From Perilla frutescens (taxonomy: Eukaryota > Streptophyta > Magnoliopsida > Lamiales > Lamiaceae): DNA of 64,000 nucleotides. A program made the position numbers and the translations under genes. Positions 21,698 through 34,058 of the stretch are shown here, in pieces. Location: NCBI GenBank assembly GCA_026008535.1, contig BRKX01000011.1, forward strand, positions 45,926,183 through 45,990,182, given 5' to 3'. The notes beneath the pieces were generated by a model. It made no database searches. It was not told the origin of the DNA and saw nothing but the letters and a program-made list of their open reading frames with translations. Numbering within the stretch: position 1 is the stretch's first letter; every line of letters begins with the position of its first letter.

Positions 21698-23936
21698 TTT
21701 ATAAATTTTTATTTTCCACTGCGATTACGTATTTGATTCCGACAATGGTATCAGAGCCAGGTTATCATGTTAATATGATGTTTATGATGTGTGTTATGTT
21801 GTGGATTAATTGTTAATTTATGCTATGTATTATTTGTGTTGCGAAAAGCATGTTAAAATCTGAAAATTGTGACTATATTCGTTGAGGTAATTTATCAAAC
21901 AATTGGTGGGTTGTTTGGAATAGCCCTTGTTGGGCATTATCTTGCAAGGAGAGCCATGGCGTTCGACGTCAAGGGCTGCTGCTAAGCTATGTTGTGTCCA
22001 GAAAAGGATCCTTCATGGTCCACAAGCATGTTGATAAAGTATTTTCTCAATTGCAAAATTGTTTTGCGTCTAAAATATTTATGAATATGATTTGTAAATG
22101 TTTTGGATCATTGTTGTTGTTAGGAGTACTTATTTGTTTGTAAATAGATTGCACAAAAGTTGTGCGATGATGTTCTATTATGCAAACAAAATGGTCGACA
22201 AAGATATCTCAAAAACATTTTGAGTTATTCAAACTGCTTTCCAAGTGTTCGTAAAAATGCCCCAGAGAAAGTGTTGGTGGTCGGTCAAACTTGAGACCTT
22301 TGACCTTAAAAAACATCACTCCACCATGGGATTTTGGTTTGGTTGATTCGGGTGAGGAGCCTTTTTCTTTTTTTTTTTCCTTTATTAATTTACACATTAT
22401 AACTAATGTAGACTCTATACTAAAATGATATATAATTATTTCCTAAAAAAATGATATATAAATAAGATAAATTATATAGTTGTTGCCATTAATTTGGAAA
22501 CACACACCAAGTGTTTGTAAAAATGTCCCAGAGAAATATGGGTTATCTTGGCAATCTGTGTGTGCGGACTACTATAGATGGTGCCCCGAAGCACGTTTAT
22601 TGCAGCCCGGGATGCACCGATACTGTCTCGATGTTCCGTTTTGAATGGGATGTCAATATTGGATATTATTTTTGATAAATGTTATCTTAAAATATTATTT
22701 TTCAGATTTTAAATTTAATTTTGACATTTTTGAATTAATGGTTAATTCATGTAATGTGATAAATATTGTTTTTATACAAAATTGAATTTTATGCTTTAAG
22801 TGACAAAATAATATAATTAATTCTACTCGGTAAATTTATTATGCTTTATTTCATGTGATGAATGTTAGCATGATTTATTTAGGGATGATCATGGGCCTAG
22901 ACCTTTGTGGATGGTGCATTAATTTATTTATTTATTTTAATGCTTTGGTTTTTAAATCGGGGACTGCGAGCCTCTTATTCTTCTTTGTATTGTTCTTTAA
23001 ATTATGCAATGAGAGTAGAATAGAAAAGTGAGGTTTTCTATTTATTGTATGAAGGATGTTCGAGAAGAAGAATGAAGGCTCAAGACCCACAAGTGTGTGG
23101 GATTATTTTTATATGTAATGTATGTTTGCCATTTTATAAACCCCTAGATTGAGCCAAAAACGGGTTGCATAAGAAAGGTCATGATCATCCCATCGCTTTA
23201 TGTATGTGATGCATGAATTTATTTAATTCTTTTATTTGTGCGAATCATATGATGATTGTATGGATTAAATAAACCCACCTAGTAACTAGGGATTATTTTA
23301 TAATGAGGTCTTGGAAATAAAAACCCCAAGTTTTTGAAACTTAATCTAAAATTTTTGAAATTTGATTTCAAGTTAAATTGGACAAAGTAAGTTGGACTTA
23401 TTGTTCCAAGCCTACCATCAAAGGTAAAAACATGTCGATGCTACCACAATATTTTATCGTCCATGAGTCGTGAGATAATATTTTGATGGAAAGCTATGAT
23501 TTTTACCAAGCATATTGATGATCATAAAATATAATCAACTTCATGTTGTCCATGAGTCGTGGGGCGTGTTGATGATTTTATTTTAATGAAAGTTTGATGG
23601 GTGCAACTTGACACTTGTATTATATGGGCACATAAGATTGAGACATATAATAAAAGTGAGGCAAAATAATATTGAAGATTATATTGGGATATAATTGTCA
23701 AAGAGTTGACTACTAATAGTAGTATTTCATGGGCTCATAAAATTGAGGTGTGGAATATTATTATTGGACTTCAATCTCACTAGGAAATATGATTTCTCAT
23801 TTTTCATATATGGGGTTATGAAATTTGAATAAAATAGTGGGAGACAATTAATTATTAAAGACCTTATATTAATTGAATATTTTTCCATTGTTTGCTAATT
23901 TTCTGTGTTTTTATTATTTTGTAGATTGTCTGCAAA
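21698..23936 (+). other. Copia 5' LTR end, primer-binding site and long leader
   Basis: 21698-21744 completes the LTR; TGGTATCAGAGC at 21746-21757 is complementary to the 3' end of initiator tRNA-Met. The untranslated leader to the gag ATG is about 2.2 kb. It contains direct repeats: CCAAGTGTTCGTAAAAATG.CCCAGAGAAA near 22241 and again near 22508, and GTCCATGAGTCGTG near 23459 and 23550. Confidence 0.8.
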
Positions 23937-26900
23937 ATGGCTAAAAATCCATTATTATCAATTCTTGACCAAAATAGACTCACTGGCCCAAACTTTAAAG
24001 ATTGGTTTCGGAATTTGAGAATTATTTTAACTTCCGAAAAAAGAGATTATGTGTTGGATACCCCGATGCCTAAAGCACCTGATGAAAATGATGAAAATGT
24101 TGATGGTGATGTGGCTTATCAATATGAAAGTCATAAAGATGATGATATGCATGTTAGGTGCTACATGTTAGCATCAATGACTAATGAGCTTCAAAGTCAA
24201 TATGCAGATGTTCAATCAGCTCGTGAGATCATATTTCATTTACAAAAGTTGTATGGGGAGAATCTTAGGCTACAAAAATTTTCTGTGTCTAAGGAACTTT
24301 TTTAATGTCGTATGACAATGGCCTCTTCAGTCCAAGCTCATGGATTGAAGATGATAGCTCTTATGAAAAAGTTAGGATCTCTTGGAGTGAACATTGATGC
24401 AGAATTATATACTGATATGATGCTGCAATCTCTACCACCCTCATTTGATACATTTGTTCTTAATTTCACTATGCATAACATGAATGCTGCTCTACCTGAG
24501 TTAGTCAATATGCTAGTGTCAGCCGAGTCCACCATGAAAAAAGACAAGCTAATGTTTCTTGTTGGTAGCACTTCCGGGTCAAAAGCTCAAAAGGCTAAGA
24601 CTCATAAAGAAAAGGGAAAGATAAAGAGTTCATTTAAACCAAACAAGTTGAAGGCTAAAGGGGGTGTGGGGAAGAAAGTGTTCAACCCCAAAGCCAATGA
24701 CAATTGCCACTACTGCCACAAGTCGGGGCATTGGAAGATGAATTGCAAGGAATATCTTGCAAGCCTGAAAAGTTCAGGTATGTACTTTGTTGAAGATAAC
24801 TTGTCTGTTAACGATTCTTCTTGGGTATTAGATACCGGTTGCTCGTCACATCTCTGTAATGATTTACATGTGCTAGTGGGAGCTAAGAAGTTATACAAAG
24901 GGGAGACAGTTCTACGCATGGGCAATGGAGCAAGGGTTGCTGCTTTATCTGTTGGAACTATTTATTTATCTTTAAATAATGGTTTTGAGATTGTTTTGAA
25001 CAATTATTTTTATATGCCTAGTTTGATTAAGAACATAATTTCTATCCATGTTTTGGATAGTGAGAACTATGAGTTTTTAATAGGGTAAATTGGCTTAAAA
25101 TACACGAACTTTGGGGTCATTTTGGTTTTTCACACGATTTTAAAAACATAGTTTCAATAACACGAACTTAACCTCTTTTTGGTTTTTCACATGATTTTTA
25201 AATTCTGACAAGTTGAATCTGACATGGCAGCCGTAACTGCCATGTGGCAGTCGGAGATGCCACGTGTACATCTACATGGATATCAAATTGCCTTAAAATA
25301 CACAAACTTTCGACTGATTTTGATTTTTCACACAAATTTAAAAATATCAATTTTAGTTTTTTTTTTTTTTGCTTTTTTTGTGTAATACGGAAAATTCGTC
25401 GATTATTACTATAAAGTTGTTGTAGTAGACATTGTGAAATATTTTGATTTTTCTTAGTTGATGCAATATATAAAATTTAGGTTTGAAAAAATTAAATAAA
25501 ATAACTATCGGACCTTTTTAGTTCTCTATTTGAAGAAAAATTTAAACAATATGACTTAAACTAGTGTAATGGTATACATAATTGAGTTCTGAATACAACA
25601 ACCATCAAATCATAAAAAGTGGTCAATGACATATCGTATATATTGATGAATAATATTACACAATTAATTAATTAAGTTTACAAATAAATTGATCACGTAG
25701 TAACTACATATTAATTTTTCATATATGTTTAATAACATATTTTGATATAACTTTATATGTTAGATAATCTCAAATTATATCAGAAGATGCTATTATACAT
25801 ATATGAAAAATTAATATGTAGTTACTACGTGATCAATTTATTTGTAAACTCAATTAATTAATTGTGTAATATTATTCATCAACATATACGATACGTCATT
25901 GACCACTTTTTATGACTTGATGATTGTTGTATTCAGAATTCAATTATGTATACCATTACTCTAGCTTAAGTCATATTATTTAAATTTTTCTTCAAATTGA
26001 AAACGAAAAAGGTCCGATAGTTATTTTATTTATTTTTTCGAACCTAAGTTTTATATATTGCATCAACTAAGAAAAATCAAAATATTTCACAATGTCTACT
26101 ACAACAACTCTATAGTAATAATCGATGAATTTTCTGTATTACACAAAAAAAGCAAAAAAAAAAAAACTAAAATTGATATTTTTTAATGTGTGAAAAACCA
26201 AAATCAGTCGAAAGTTTGTGTATTTTAAGACAATTTGATATCCACGTAGATGTACGCGTGGCATCTCCGACTGCCACGTGGCAGTTCCGGCTGCCACATC
26301 AGATTCCACTTGCCGGAATTTGAAAATCATGTGAAAAACCAAACAGAGGTTAAGTTCGTGTTATTGAAACTACATTTTTAAAATCGTGTGAAAAACCAAA
26401 ATGACCCCAAAGTTCGTGTATTTTAAGCCAATTTACCATTTTTAATAAAAGGTGGAAATTGTTCCATCTTGAAGAATAATTCGATTATTTACTCTAGTGC
26501 ACTTACTAATGGTTTATATACTGTTATGCCTCAAAACCATCTCATGCATATTCAACAAAGTAAAAGAAAATATGATAATTATAGTTCCAAAGAACTTTGG
26601 CATGCTAGATTGGGTCACATCTTTGAAAAGAGGATGGACAAGTTATCAACCTTGCTTGGTGTTATAAATGAGCAAAATTTATCAACTTGTGAATCTTGCC
26701 TCAAAGGTAAGATGATCAAATCACCTTTTGTGAGACAAGTGGAGCGAGCTAAACATCCATTAGATTTGATTCATACGGATGTATGTGGACCACTAAATGT
26801 TAGTGCCCGTTTAAACTATAACTACTTCTTAACCTTTATCGATGATTACTCTAGGTATGGTCATGTGTATCTCTTGAGACACAAATCTGAAGTATTTGAA

Positions 26901-29221
26901 AAGTTCAAAGAATTTAGATTGGAAGTAGAGAAACAATCTAACTTAAGTATTAAAGTTCTTCGATCTGATCGAGGAGGTGAATACTTAAGTGGAGAGTTTT
27001 TAGGTTATCTAAAAGAGAATGGGATTCTCTCGTAGTGGACGCCTCCTGGTACTCCTCAACTCAATGGAGTTTCAGAACGGAGGAATCGAACATTGTTAGA
27101 CATGGTTCGATCTATGATGAGCTTCACTGCTTTACCTATTTCATTATGGGGCTATGCCTTGAAGACAGCTGCACATCTATTAAATAGAGTGCCTACTAAA
27201 GTTGTGCCCGAAACACCGTACAATTTATGGTGTGGGAAGACTCCCTCCTATAAGTATTTATGAGTATGGGGGTGCACTACTTATGTGAAGCAGTTAATGG
27301 GAGATAAATTAGATATGAGATCCACTTTATGTAATTTTGTGGGATATCCAAAAGAATCTATTGGGTATTATTTCTATAGTCCATCGGAACAAAAGGTGTT
27401 TGTTTGGAGGAATGCCACTTTCCTTGAGAAAGAATTTCTATTAGATAGAACTGGTGTGTCTGTAGAACTTGATGAAATTCAAGAACCACAAAATATCCCA
27501 TCTGTTGTAGTGAGTAATCCACCAATTGATAAAGAACTTCCTAATACACAACCTCTTCGAAGATCTGTTCGAACTTCAAGACCATCTGATAAGCTTACCT
27601 TATTGTTGGAGAACAATGAGGAAGTTTATTCCATGGATAGTGATCTAAGGACTTATACTGAAGCAATATCTGATATTGATTCAATTAAGTGGTGTGAAGC
27701 TATGCAGTCTGAAATAGACTCCATGTACTCAAACAAGGTATGGACCTTAGTGGACCCACCAGACGTATCTGTTCCTATTGGATGCAAATGGGTTTTTAAT
27801 CGGAAGCTTGGAGTAAATGGAGAGGTAGAGACTTTTAAAGCTTGTTTGGTTGCAAAAGATTATACTCAAAAGTAAGGTGTTGACTATGAGGAAACTTTTT
27901 CACCTGTAGCGATGCTTAAATCCATTCGTATCTTGCTTTCCGTAGCTGCATATTATGACTATGAGATATGGCAAATGGATGTAAAGACTGCATTCCTCAA
28001 TGGGAACATTGTGGAAAATATATATATATGATGCAGCCTGAGGGTTTTATATCCAGTGGGAGTGAACAAAAGGTTTGCAAACTCCAAAGGTCCATTTATG
28101 GACTTAAGCAAGCTTCGAGAAGTTGGAACATCCGATTTGATTAAACAATCAAAGGGTTTGATTTTCATAAAAATTCAGAAGAACCTTGTGTGTATAAGAA
28201 GGTCAGTGGGAGTGCAGTTGTGTTTGTTGTGCTCTATGTTGATGACATCCTACTCATTGGGAATGATATAGAAATGTTGCAGTCAACAAGGACTTGGTTA
28301 TGGAGACAGTTCTCCATGAAGGACTTGGGAGATGCATCATTCATCCTTGGTATTAAAATCTATAGAGATAGATCTAGAAGAATGATTGGATTGTCCCAAT
28401 CTATGTACATAGACAAAATGCTAAAACGGTTTAGCATGGAGGAATCCAAACGTGGTTACCTGCCAATGAGTTATGGTGTTTCACTCTCTAAGGCAATGTC
28501 TCCTAAGAAACCCGAAGAGAGAGAACAAATGACGCGCATACCATATGTTTCTGCCATTGAAAGTATTATGTATGCTATGTTATGTACTCGACCTGATGTT
28601 ACGCATGCTCTGAGTGTCACGAGTAGATATCAGTCGAATCCAGGTGAAGAACACTGGACTGTCATGAAATCTATCCTTAAGTACTTAAGAAAGACTAAGG
28701 ATATTTTTCTAGTTTACGGCAATTGGGAGCTTAAACTAGAGGGCTTTATAGACTCTGGTTTTCAGTTTGACAAAGATGATTCCAAGTCAATGTCAGGATT
28801 CATATTCATCTTAAATGGTGGTGTCGTTAGTTAGAAGAGTTCCAAACAAGAAACGGTTGCTGATTCCACCACTGAAGCTGAATATATTGCTACATCAGAC
28901 GCTGCAAAGGAAGCTGTTTGGATGAGGAATTTCATCCAAGAGTTGGGTGTTTTTCCATCAGTTGTTGATCCAATATCTATATATTGTGATAAAAACGGGG
29001 CAAATGCGCAAGCCAAAGAACCAAGATCTCATCAGAAATCCAAGCACATTATGAGAAGATACCACCTGATTCGAGAAATCATTGGTAGAGGCGACGTCCT
29101 TTTAGATCGAGTCGCTTCAGCAGAAAATATAGCAGATCCACTTACTAAGCCCTTGTCACATAAAGTATTCGAAGGACATGTCGAAAGAATGGGCCTGAGG
29201 TACATGGGTGATTGGTGCTAG
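23937..29221 (+). pseudogene. Copia gag-pol polyprotein, decayed and interrupted
   Basis: GAG starts at 23937; zinc knuckle CHYCHKSGHWKMNC is at about 24704-24745, protease DTGCSSHLC at about 24832, pre-integrase LWHARLGH at about 26602, integrase with IHTDVCGPL, DDYSRY and SDRGGEY (26770-26985), RT motifs KWVFNRK and YVDDILL (27785, 28236), and RNase H with EAEYIATSDA and DPLTKPLS (28880-29155). Breaks include stops at 24303-24305, 27033-27035, 27261-27263, 27873-27875 and 28832-28834, a frame change near 28020-28060, and the foldback insertion at 25083. The copy cannot encode a working polyprotein. The element would replicate through cytoplasmic particles; it is not a virus copy. Confidence 0.92.
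25083..26438. mobile_element. Foldback MULE-like element (1356 bp) inside copia pol
   Basis: Flanked by a perfect 9-bp duplication TTTTTAATA (25074-25082, 26439-26447). Almost the whole element is one inverted repeat: arms 25083-25727 and 25798-26438 with a loop of about 70 bp. The ends read (G/T)GGTAAATTGGCTTAAAA. Within each arm a diverged copy of the terminus recurs (near 25290 and 26215, AAAATACACAAACTTTCG). No transposase, so it moved in trans. Confidence 0.93.
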
Positions 29222-29235
29222 GGCGAGTGGGAGAT

Positions 29236-30866
29236 TGAAAAAGTAGCACTCGTTGCACCAATTAGATTGGTTATTTATACTCTTTTTTATTGTAAATAAA
29301 TTCTTAATGGATTATATTATATCGAGATATTTTATTTATCTTATGTGTTAATTATACATGCATGTGATAAAATTCCTAGATCTTAATAAGTCGCGAAACA
29401 TGGTCATGCATTTGATGATGATTATGGAATATGTTTCTTGTACTTAGATCTTAAATTAGTTCCGAGTTATATAACTGATCAAGATGGGATATTGAACAGT
29501 TTAACTCGCACGTATTATACGCACTCATAAGATGATGATGTTAAGTTCCATTGACATTAGTGTGGTGACATAAATGTATATATGTGGGTGCTTGTTAGAA
29601 AACAAGTTCACTGAACAAACCCATTAGAAATTCTTAAATGGAATTTATCGAAAATATAAATTTCTAAATTACAATAGTACACGGTTAGTCCTTTGACTTG
29701 AGACACCATGGTAATATTATATTGATTATATCTCATTTTGATATAGTCTCTGATTGCATGATAATCGCAACGAGATTATGTTGGATGTTATATTAATTAA
29801 TATGGAGATTAATGGAGTGGTCAATAAAGGATCTATATTACTCGATTGTCGAGAGAATCTTCCAATTAATTTTCATGATTCATGATTCAAAAGACCTTGG
29901 CCAAGGCGTGATGAGTATTGATTCATTAATGAATTGATTGAATGGAAATGAAAATTTATTATTGGATTGATTGAGTTGTTCGTATTATTCCATAACTCAA
30001 GATCCAATCGGAAAATTAGATAATAGAAGGATCATACGTGTATAACGATTTGTAATTAAATAGGTTTACTCGCTATTTCACCTAGTGCTAGGTTATCATG
30101 CTACTTGCTAGATGTTCCCATGATTTGTAGGTTCTCGAAATTAAAGAGTTAATTTCGAGTATATTAATTTATTGGATAAATTAATAGAATAATATTTTAT
30201 TCATTAAGTTGTAAATGTTACAAGCCTACTACTAGTGCTAGTTGTGAACCTAAGAGGGTTACACAAATATATTGGAATTGTACATGTTGAATTGATTCAA
30301 TTGTTGAATCCAATTAATTAATGGTATTAATTAATTGAGACTATTTTGATTTGATTAGTTAAATCAAATGACCAATTAAAATATTTAATTGGAATTAATT
30401 GGATTAAAAGTCTAATTCAAAATATGGATTAATTTAATAGATATATAAATTTAATTGGATTAATTTATATTGTGTAAAATATTAATTCTATTTTGTGGAA
30501 TTAATATTAAATTGAGAATCTCTACAATCAAAAGATTAAAGAGGTCTTTAATATGATTAAAGAGGCCATTAATGTGATTAAAGGGAAAATCAATTACCAT
30601 TGAATTGATTTTTATGATATGGCTGATCATATGAAAAATATGTGATGAATATGATCATTATTATTATTCATTCCATTTTTCTCATGTGATTCTCTAGTTC
30701 TTAATTTTTACATATAGCATATTTTTCTTCGTGTATCAATTACTAGCGAAATCGAGATACAAGTTACAATCCAATTGTGTGGACTTGATAGAGGAGATAT
30801 GTTTGGCTCTACGAGTAGACGGGCAATCGATTGCTACACACCCGACATCAACCGGATTGTGAAAAG

Positions 30867-30901
<35 letters not shown>

Positions 30902-31035
30902 TATAAAATGATATGATCATTTTATTCTACATCATATTAACGTGAATCCGATGATATGTGTATTATGAAATAATTGTTATTTTCATATTTTATAAATTTT
31001 TATTTTTCGCTGTGATTATGTATTCGATTCCGACA
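29236..31035 (+). repeat. 3' LTR of copia element (1800 bp)
   Basis: TGAAAAAGTAGCACT... to ...TTCCGACA, collinear with the split 5' LTR. It contains a (GT)n(GC)n run at about 30867-30900 where the other LTR has TATATATATGCAT. Confidence 0.93.
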
Positions 31036-31040
31036 TATTC

Positions 31041-31250
31041 ATCACGCAGGCTATGTTCAATTCGTAGCTGGGCCTAGGAATGTACAAATTAAAAATTTCA
31101 AACCGAGTGAAATTACTTAACTATATATGCCGATAGGAACTTCTGTACTAATTACTTTAATTTTAATGTTTATTTTATTTTCAGGTGTAACCTATAATAG
31201 AAAAGGCTAAAAATTAGGGATTTATATTTTTATCAAGACAAAAATTTGTA
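31041..31250. other. Short spacer right of copia
   Basis: No gene or repeat boundary recognised. Confidence 0.4.
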
Positions 31251-32218
31251 TAAGATCGTCTAACGATCTCTTACGTTAGACGAGTCAAATAAAATTCAAA
31301 CTCGCCAAAAAAAATACCATCAACCCGCCCCATCAGCAACTTTTTATCTCAAGGGCGTGATCTTCGCGCGCTTGGGAAACCACCATTTTTTTTCCATCTG
31401 TAGCTAGTTGGTGGTTATTGTTGTTGCTTTTTTCTTTTTCTTTTTCTCGCTTTTTATTAGTTATCTTCCTTTCTTATTTTTTTCATTTTTTTAAATTATT
31501 ATTTTGTATCGAATGCAGTGCAGGAGTTCAAACGTTAGCTTCGGTTGAGTGCAATGTGCAAGATACCGGATAAAAAAATTAAATTATTTCAAAATTTAAT
31601 TTAATTCAATTTAATTTAATTTTAGAGTTCACTAATACCATTTTAGGGTATATATATTTACTTCAAAAAATTAATTATCGAGCGCAGTACACGAGGTCAC
31701 GTGTTAGTGTCAGACGAGTGTACTACGCGTGATGCCAAAAAAAATATATAAATTAATTCAGTTTAATTTTAGGGTCCAATAATTCTATTTTAAAGTATAT
31801 ATTTATTTTAAAAAATTTAATTATCGAGCGCAGTGCATGAGCCCACACATTAGGGTCAGGCCAGACGCTGGGTAAAAAAAATTAAATTAATTCAATTTAA
31901 TTTTAGGGTTCACTAATTCGATTTCAGTGTATATATAATTTTTTAAAAAAAATTAATTATCGAGTGCAGTGTACGAGCCCAAACATTAGCATCAGAAGAG
32001 TACACTGCACGAGACGTCGGATAAAAAATTAAATTAATTCAAAAAAATAAATATATAGTTGTAAAAAACAAAAAAATGAAGAAAATTAGAAAATGAAAAA
32101 AAAAACTAAAAAGATGGGACTACTAAAAAAGAAAAAGAAAAAAAAAAGACAGGACCACCTCATGGGTCAAATAGAGATCCATCTAACGTAAGAGATTCAT
32201 TAGACGGTCTCACACTAG
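31251..32218. mobile_element. Inverted-repeat element with internal hairpin repeats (~970 bp)
   Basis: Left end TAAGATCGTCTAACGATCTC then TTACGTTAGACGAGTCAAAT; the right end inverted reads GTGAGACCGTCTAATGAATC then TCTTACGTTAGATGGATC, ending TATTTGACC. This GAGACCGTCT.. terminus is common in plant non-autonomous DNA elements. Target duplication not clear. Four diverged tandem units start near 31509, 31678, 31824 and 31960. No coding capacity; poly-A/T-rich flanks. Confidence 0.6.
31509..32040. repeat. Four diverged ~140-170 bp tandem units
   Basis: Each starts TCGA(G/A)(C/T)GCAGT and most carry an inverted arm about 40 nt later (for example GCAGTGTAC with GTACACTGC in unit 4), followed by ATAAAAAATTAAATTAATTC and TTTTAGGGTTCACTAATTC. 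Confidence 0.75.
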
Positions 32219-33034
32219 TGTACCTTTTATCTAAATGAATACCGAAATTAAGTAAAACCAACCAATTAAACAATTATTTTTCGTTAGTTTATGGTACTTT
32301 TATTTGAATGCTTACTTTTTCTTTTTCTCTTTTTATAATAAGAGTAACCCGTCGTCGGTATCCAATAGTGCGTACCACTAAAATTTTGTTCATATGCAAT
32401 AGCCTCCAAATCACATATATATGATAGATATACACACCCGGAAAGATTTGAATGCTTACTTAATATAAAAGATAGACAGACTGTATTTAATTAATATCGT
32501 GAGCAACAAATTAATAATTATTAAGAACAATTTGATCCGCCAATAGCTATATATTAGCAATTTAGTTCAATTTGATCGAAACTGGCGTGCTATCAGATGA
32601 CAGAAATTTTTGTTTGGTTCGTGGAAATAAATAAGCTAGAGTGTAGGCTGATGGGACATATTCCAACCATTATTAGATTTCCGACTTGTATATTTAAAAA
32701 AAAAATCTTAAATTCTATTCATAATTAATAATTATATACTGCAGTAGTACGTAGTTATATCCATCGATATGATGACTAATTAATATGGATCCAATTTGAA
32801 TCCGAAAAGTAAAAATAATTAATTTTGACAAAGTAGTGATAATAATATATATAATGATCGTTACGTTACATAATTTGCAATCCATTTTTACACATTACAT
32901 ATACATGAAGGTAGCTAGCCATGGACACGATCGATATATGAAATACCGTGCAAAATAGATTTGCAGGGTATGAATTGGCTGCTTTATTTCATAACACACA
33001 GGGCTTAGTTATATTATATTGTTCCAAACCACAA

Positions 33035-33070
<36 letters not shown>

Positions 33071-33072
33071 GA
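32219..33072. other. AT-rich spacer downstream of metallothionein copy 2
   Basis: No ORF of note. The last 150-200 bp probably hold the 3'UTR of the minus-strand metallothionein gene, including a TA microsatellite at about 33042-33067 just after the stop codon. Confidence 0.4.
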
Positions 33073-33562
33073 TCAGCAGTTGCAAGGATTGCAGTTGCAG
33101 CTGGATCCGCACCTGCAACCCTGCGCTCCCTCACTGCCCGAGCTTTTCTCAGATCCTTCCGTGTTCCTAGGTCATCAACTCACCCTCAAATTAATAAATC
33201 GCTATATATCCAAAAGCATAAAAATTAATTAAAAGTGGCTTTTCTTCGTCAGACTCAAATCCAATTACAAATATATAAATGATGAATCTTAACCCGTGCA
33301 ATAAAGTTAGAAGGATATTGAACATACTTGTTCAGCGGTGCAACCCCCTCAACCACGGTAACAGTTTTGCTCTTCTCCAAATCTGGACAACTTCCACATC
33401 TGCCAATATATATATAAGTGGAATAGATAAATTAAAAGATCGATTACATATATATATCCATGAGAATTGAATTGAATTGAATTGAATTGAATTGGGGCGT
33501 GGAACTTACACACAGCTGCTGCCGCATGAGCCACATGCACACAATCCTCCACAGGTCGACAT
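33073..33562 (-). CDS. MT1: Type 1 metallothionein (copy 2)
   Basis: Exons 33562-33510, 33399-33328 and 33166-33073, all GT..AG, giving 72 residues. The N-terminal Cys domain is altered relative to copy 1 (MSTCGGLCACGSCGSSCVC, then GSC: seven cysteines, with spacing less regular than CxC-x3-CxC). The spacer PDLEKSKTVTVVEGVAPLNK and the C-terminal domain CRCGSSCNCNPCNC are typical type 1. Lengths of exons 2 and 3 equal those of copy 1. An (GAATT)n run lies in intron 1 (about 33466-33494). Same strand and order as copy 1, now some 24 kb away. Confidence 0.92.
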
Positions 33563-33668
33563 TTTCTCGAACCACTTAATTAATAGCTAGCTAGGCTGTA
33601 ATTCAGTTTTGTAATATTTGAAATTAATGATCGAGCTTATGATTTCACCAACTCTTCATGTGTCTTGC

Positions 33669-33712
<44 letters not shown>

Positions 33713-34025
33713 CCCTAATTTTTAATAATTAGGTGAATTACTTGTTTGAAATTAATATAATTGCGTATGAAGCTGGAAACGTACACTCGATCTTCACCGG
33801 AAGAAATGCTATATTAATATTAGCAAATCAACATCGTACACGCCAGCCATATGAAGTTTTCATCAATTTCTTGCATGACTAGCTTATTAGAGCAAATTTA
33901 GAGGGAAAGGCATGAAGCTTGCCGCCTCTATACACGTTGTACATTTACAACACTTAATTAATTAACATTATCATTATCATTTTCATGTCATCTCATCAAG
34001 TTATTTTATCACCAAGCTTCTTGCA

Positions 34026-34058
<33 letters not shown>

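Larger units (their letters stand above)
14411..31035 (+). mobile_element. Ty1/copia LTR retrotransposon with two nested insertions
   Basis: The element has TG..CA LTRs and a 5-bp target duplication TATTC (14406-14410, 31036-31040). The 5' LTR is split by a MULE (pieces 14411-16134 and 21698-21744, about 1.77 kb in all); the 3' LTR is 29236-31035. A tRNA-iMet primer site TGGTATCAGAGC lies at 21746, and a purine tract (GTGGGAGAT) precedes the 3' LTR. The gag-pol order GAG, PR, INT, RT, RNase H is the copia order. Removing both insertions leaves an element of about 9.7 kb. LTRs differ by scattered substitutions and a GT/GC expansion near 30867-30900, so it is not recent. Lineage within copia is not resolved. 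Confidence 0.93.

Noticed and set aside
23937..29221. Endogenous viral (pararetrovirus) insertion
   Set aside because: LTRs with TG..CA ends, iMet primer site, 5-bp target duplication and integrase before RT identify a Ty1/copia retrotransposon; no movement or coat protein motifs are seen.
31251..32218. Helitron reading of the hairpin-rich element
   Set aside because: It has terminal inverted repeats and no TC...CTRR ends, so it is not a Helitron.
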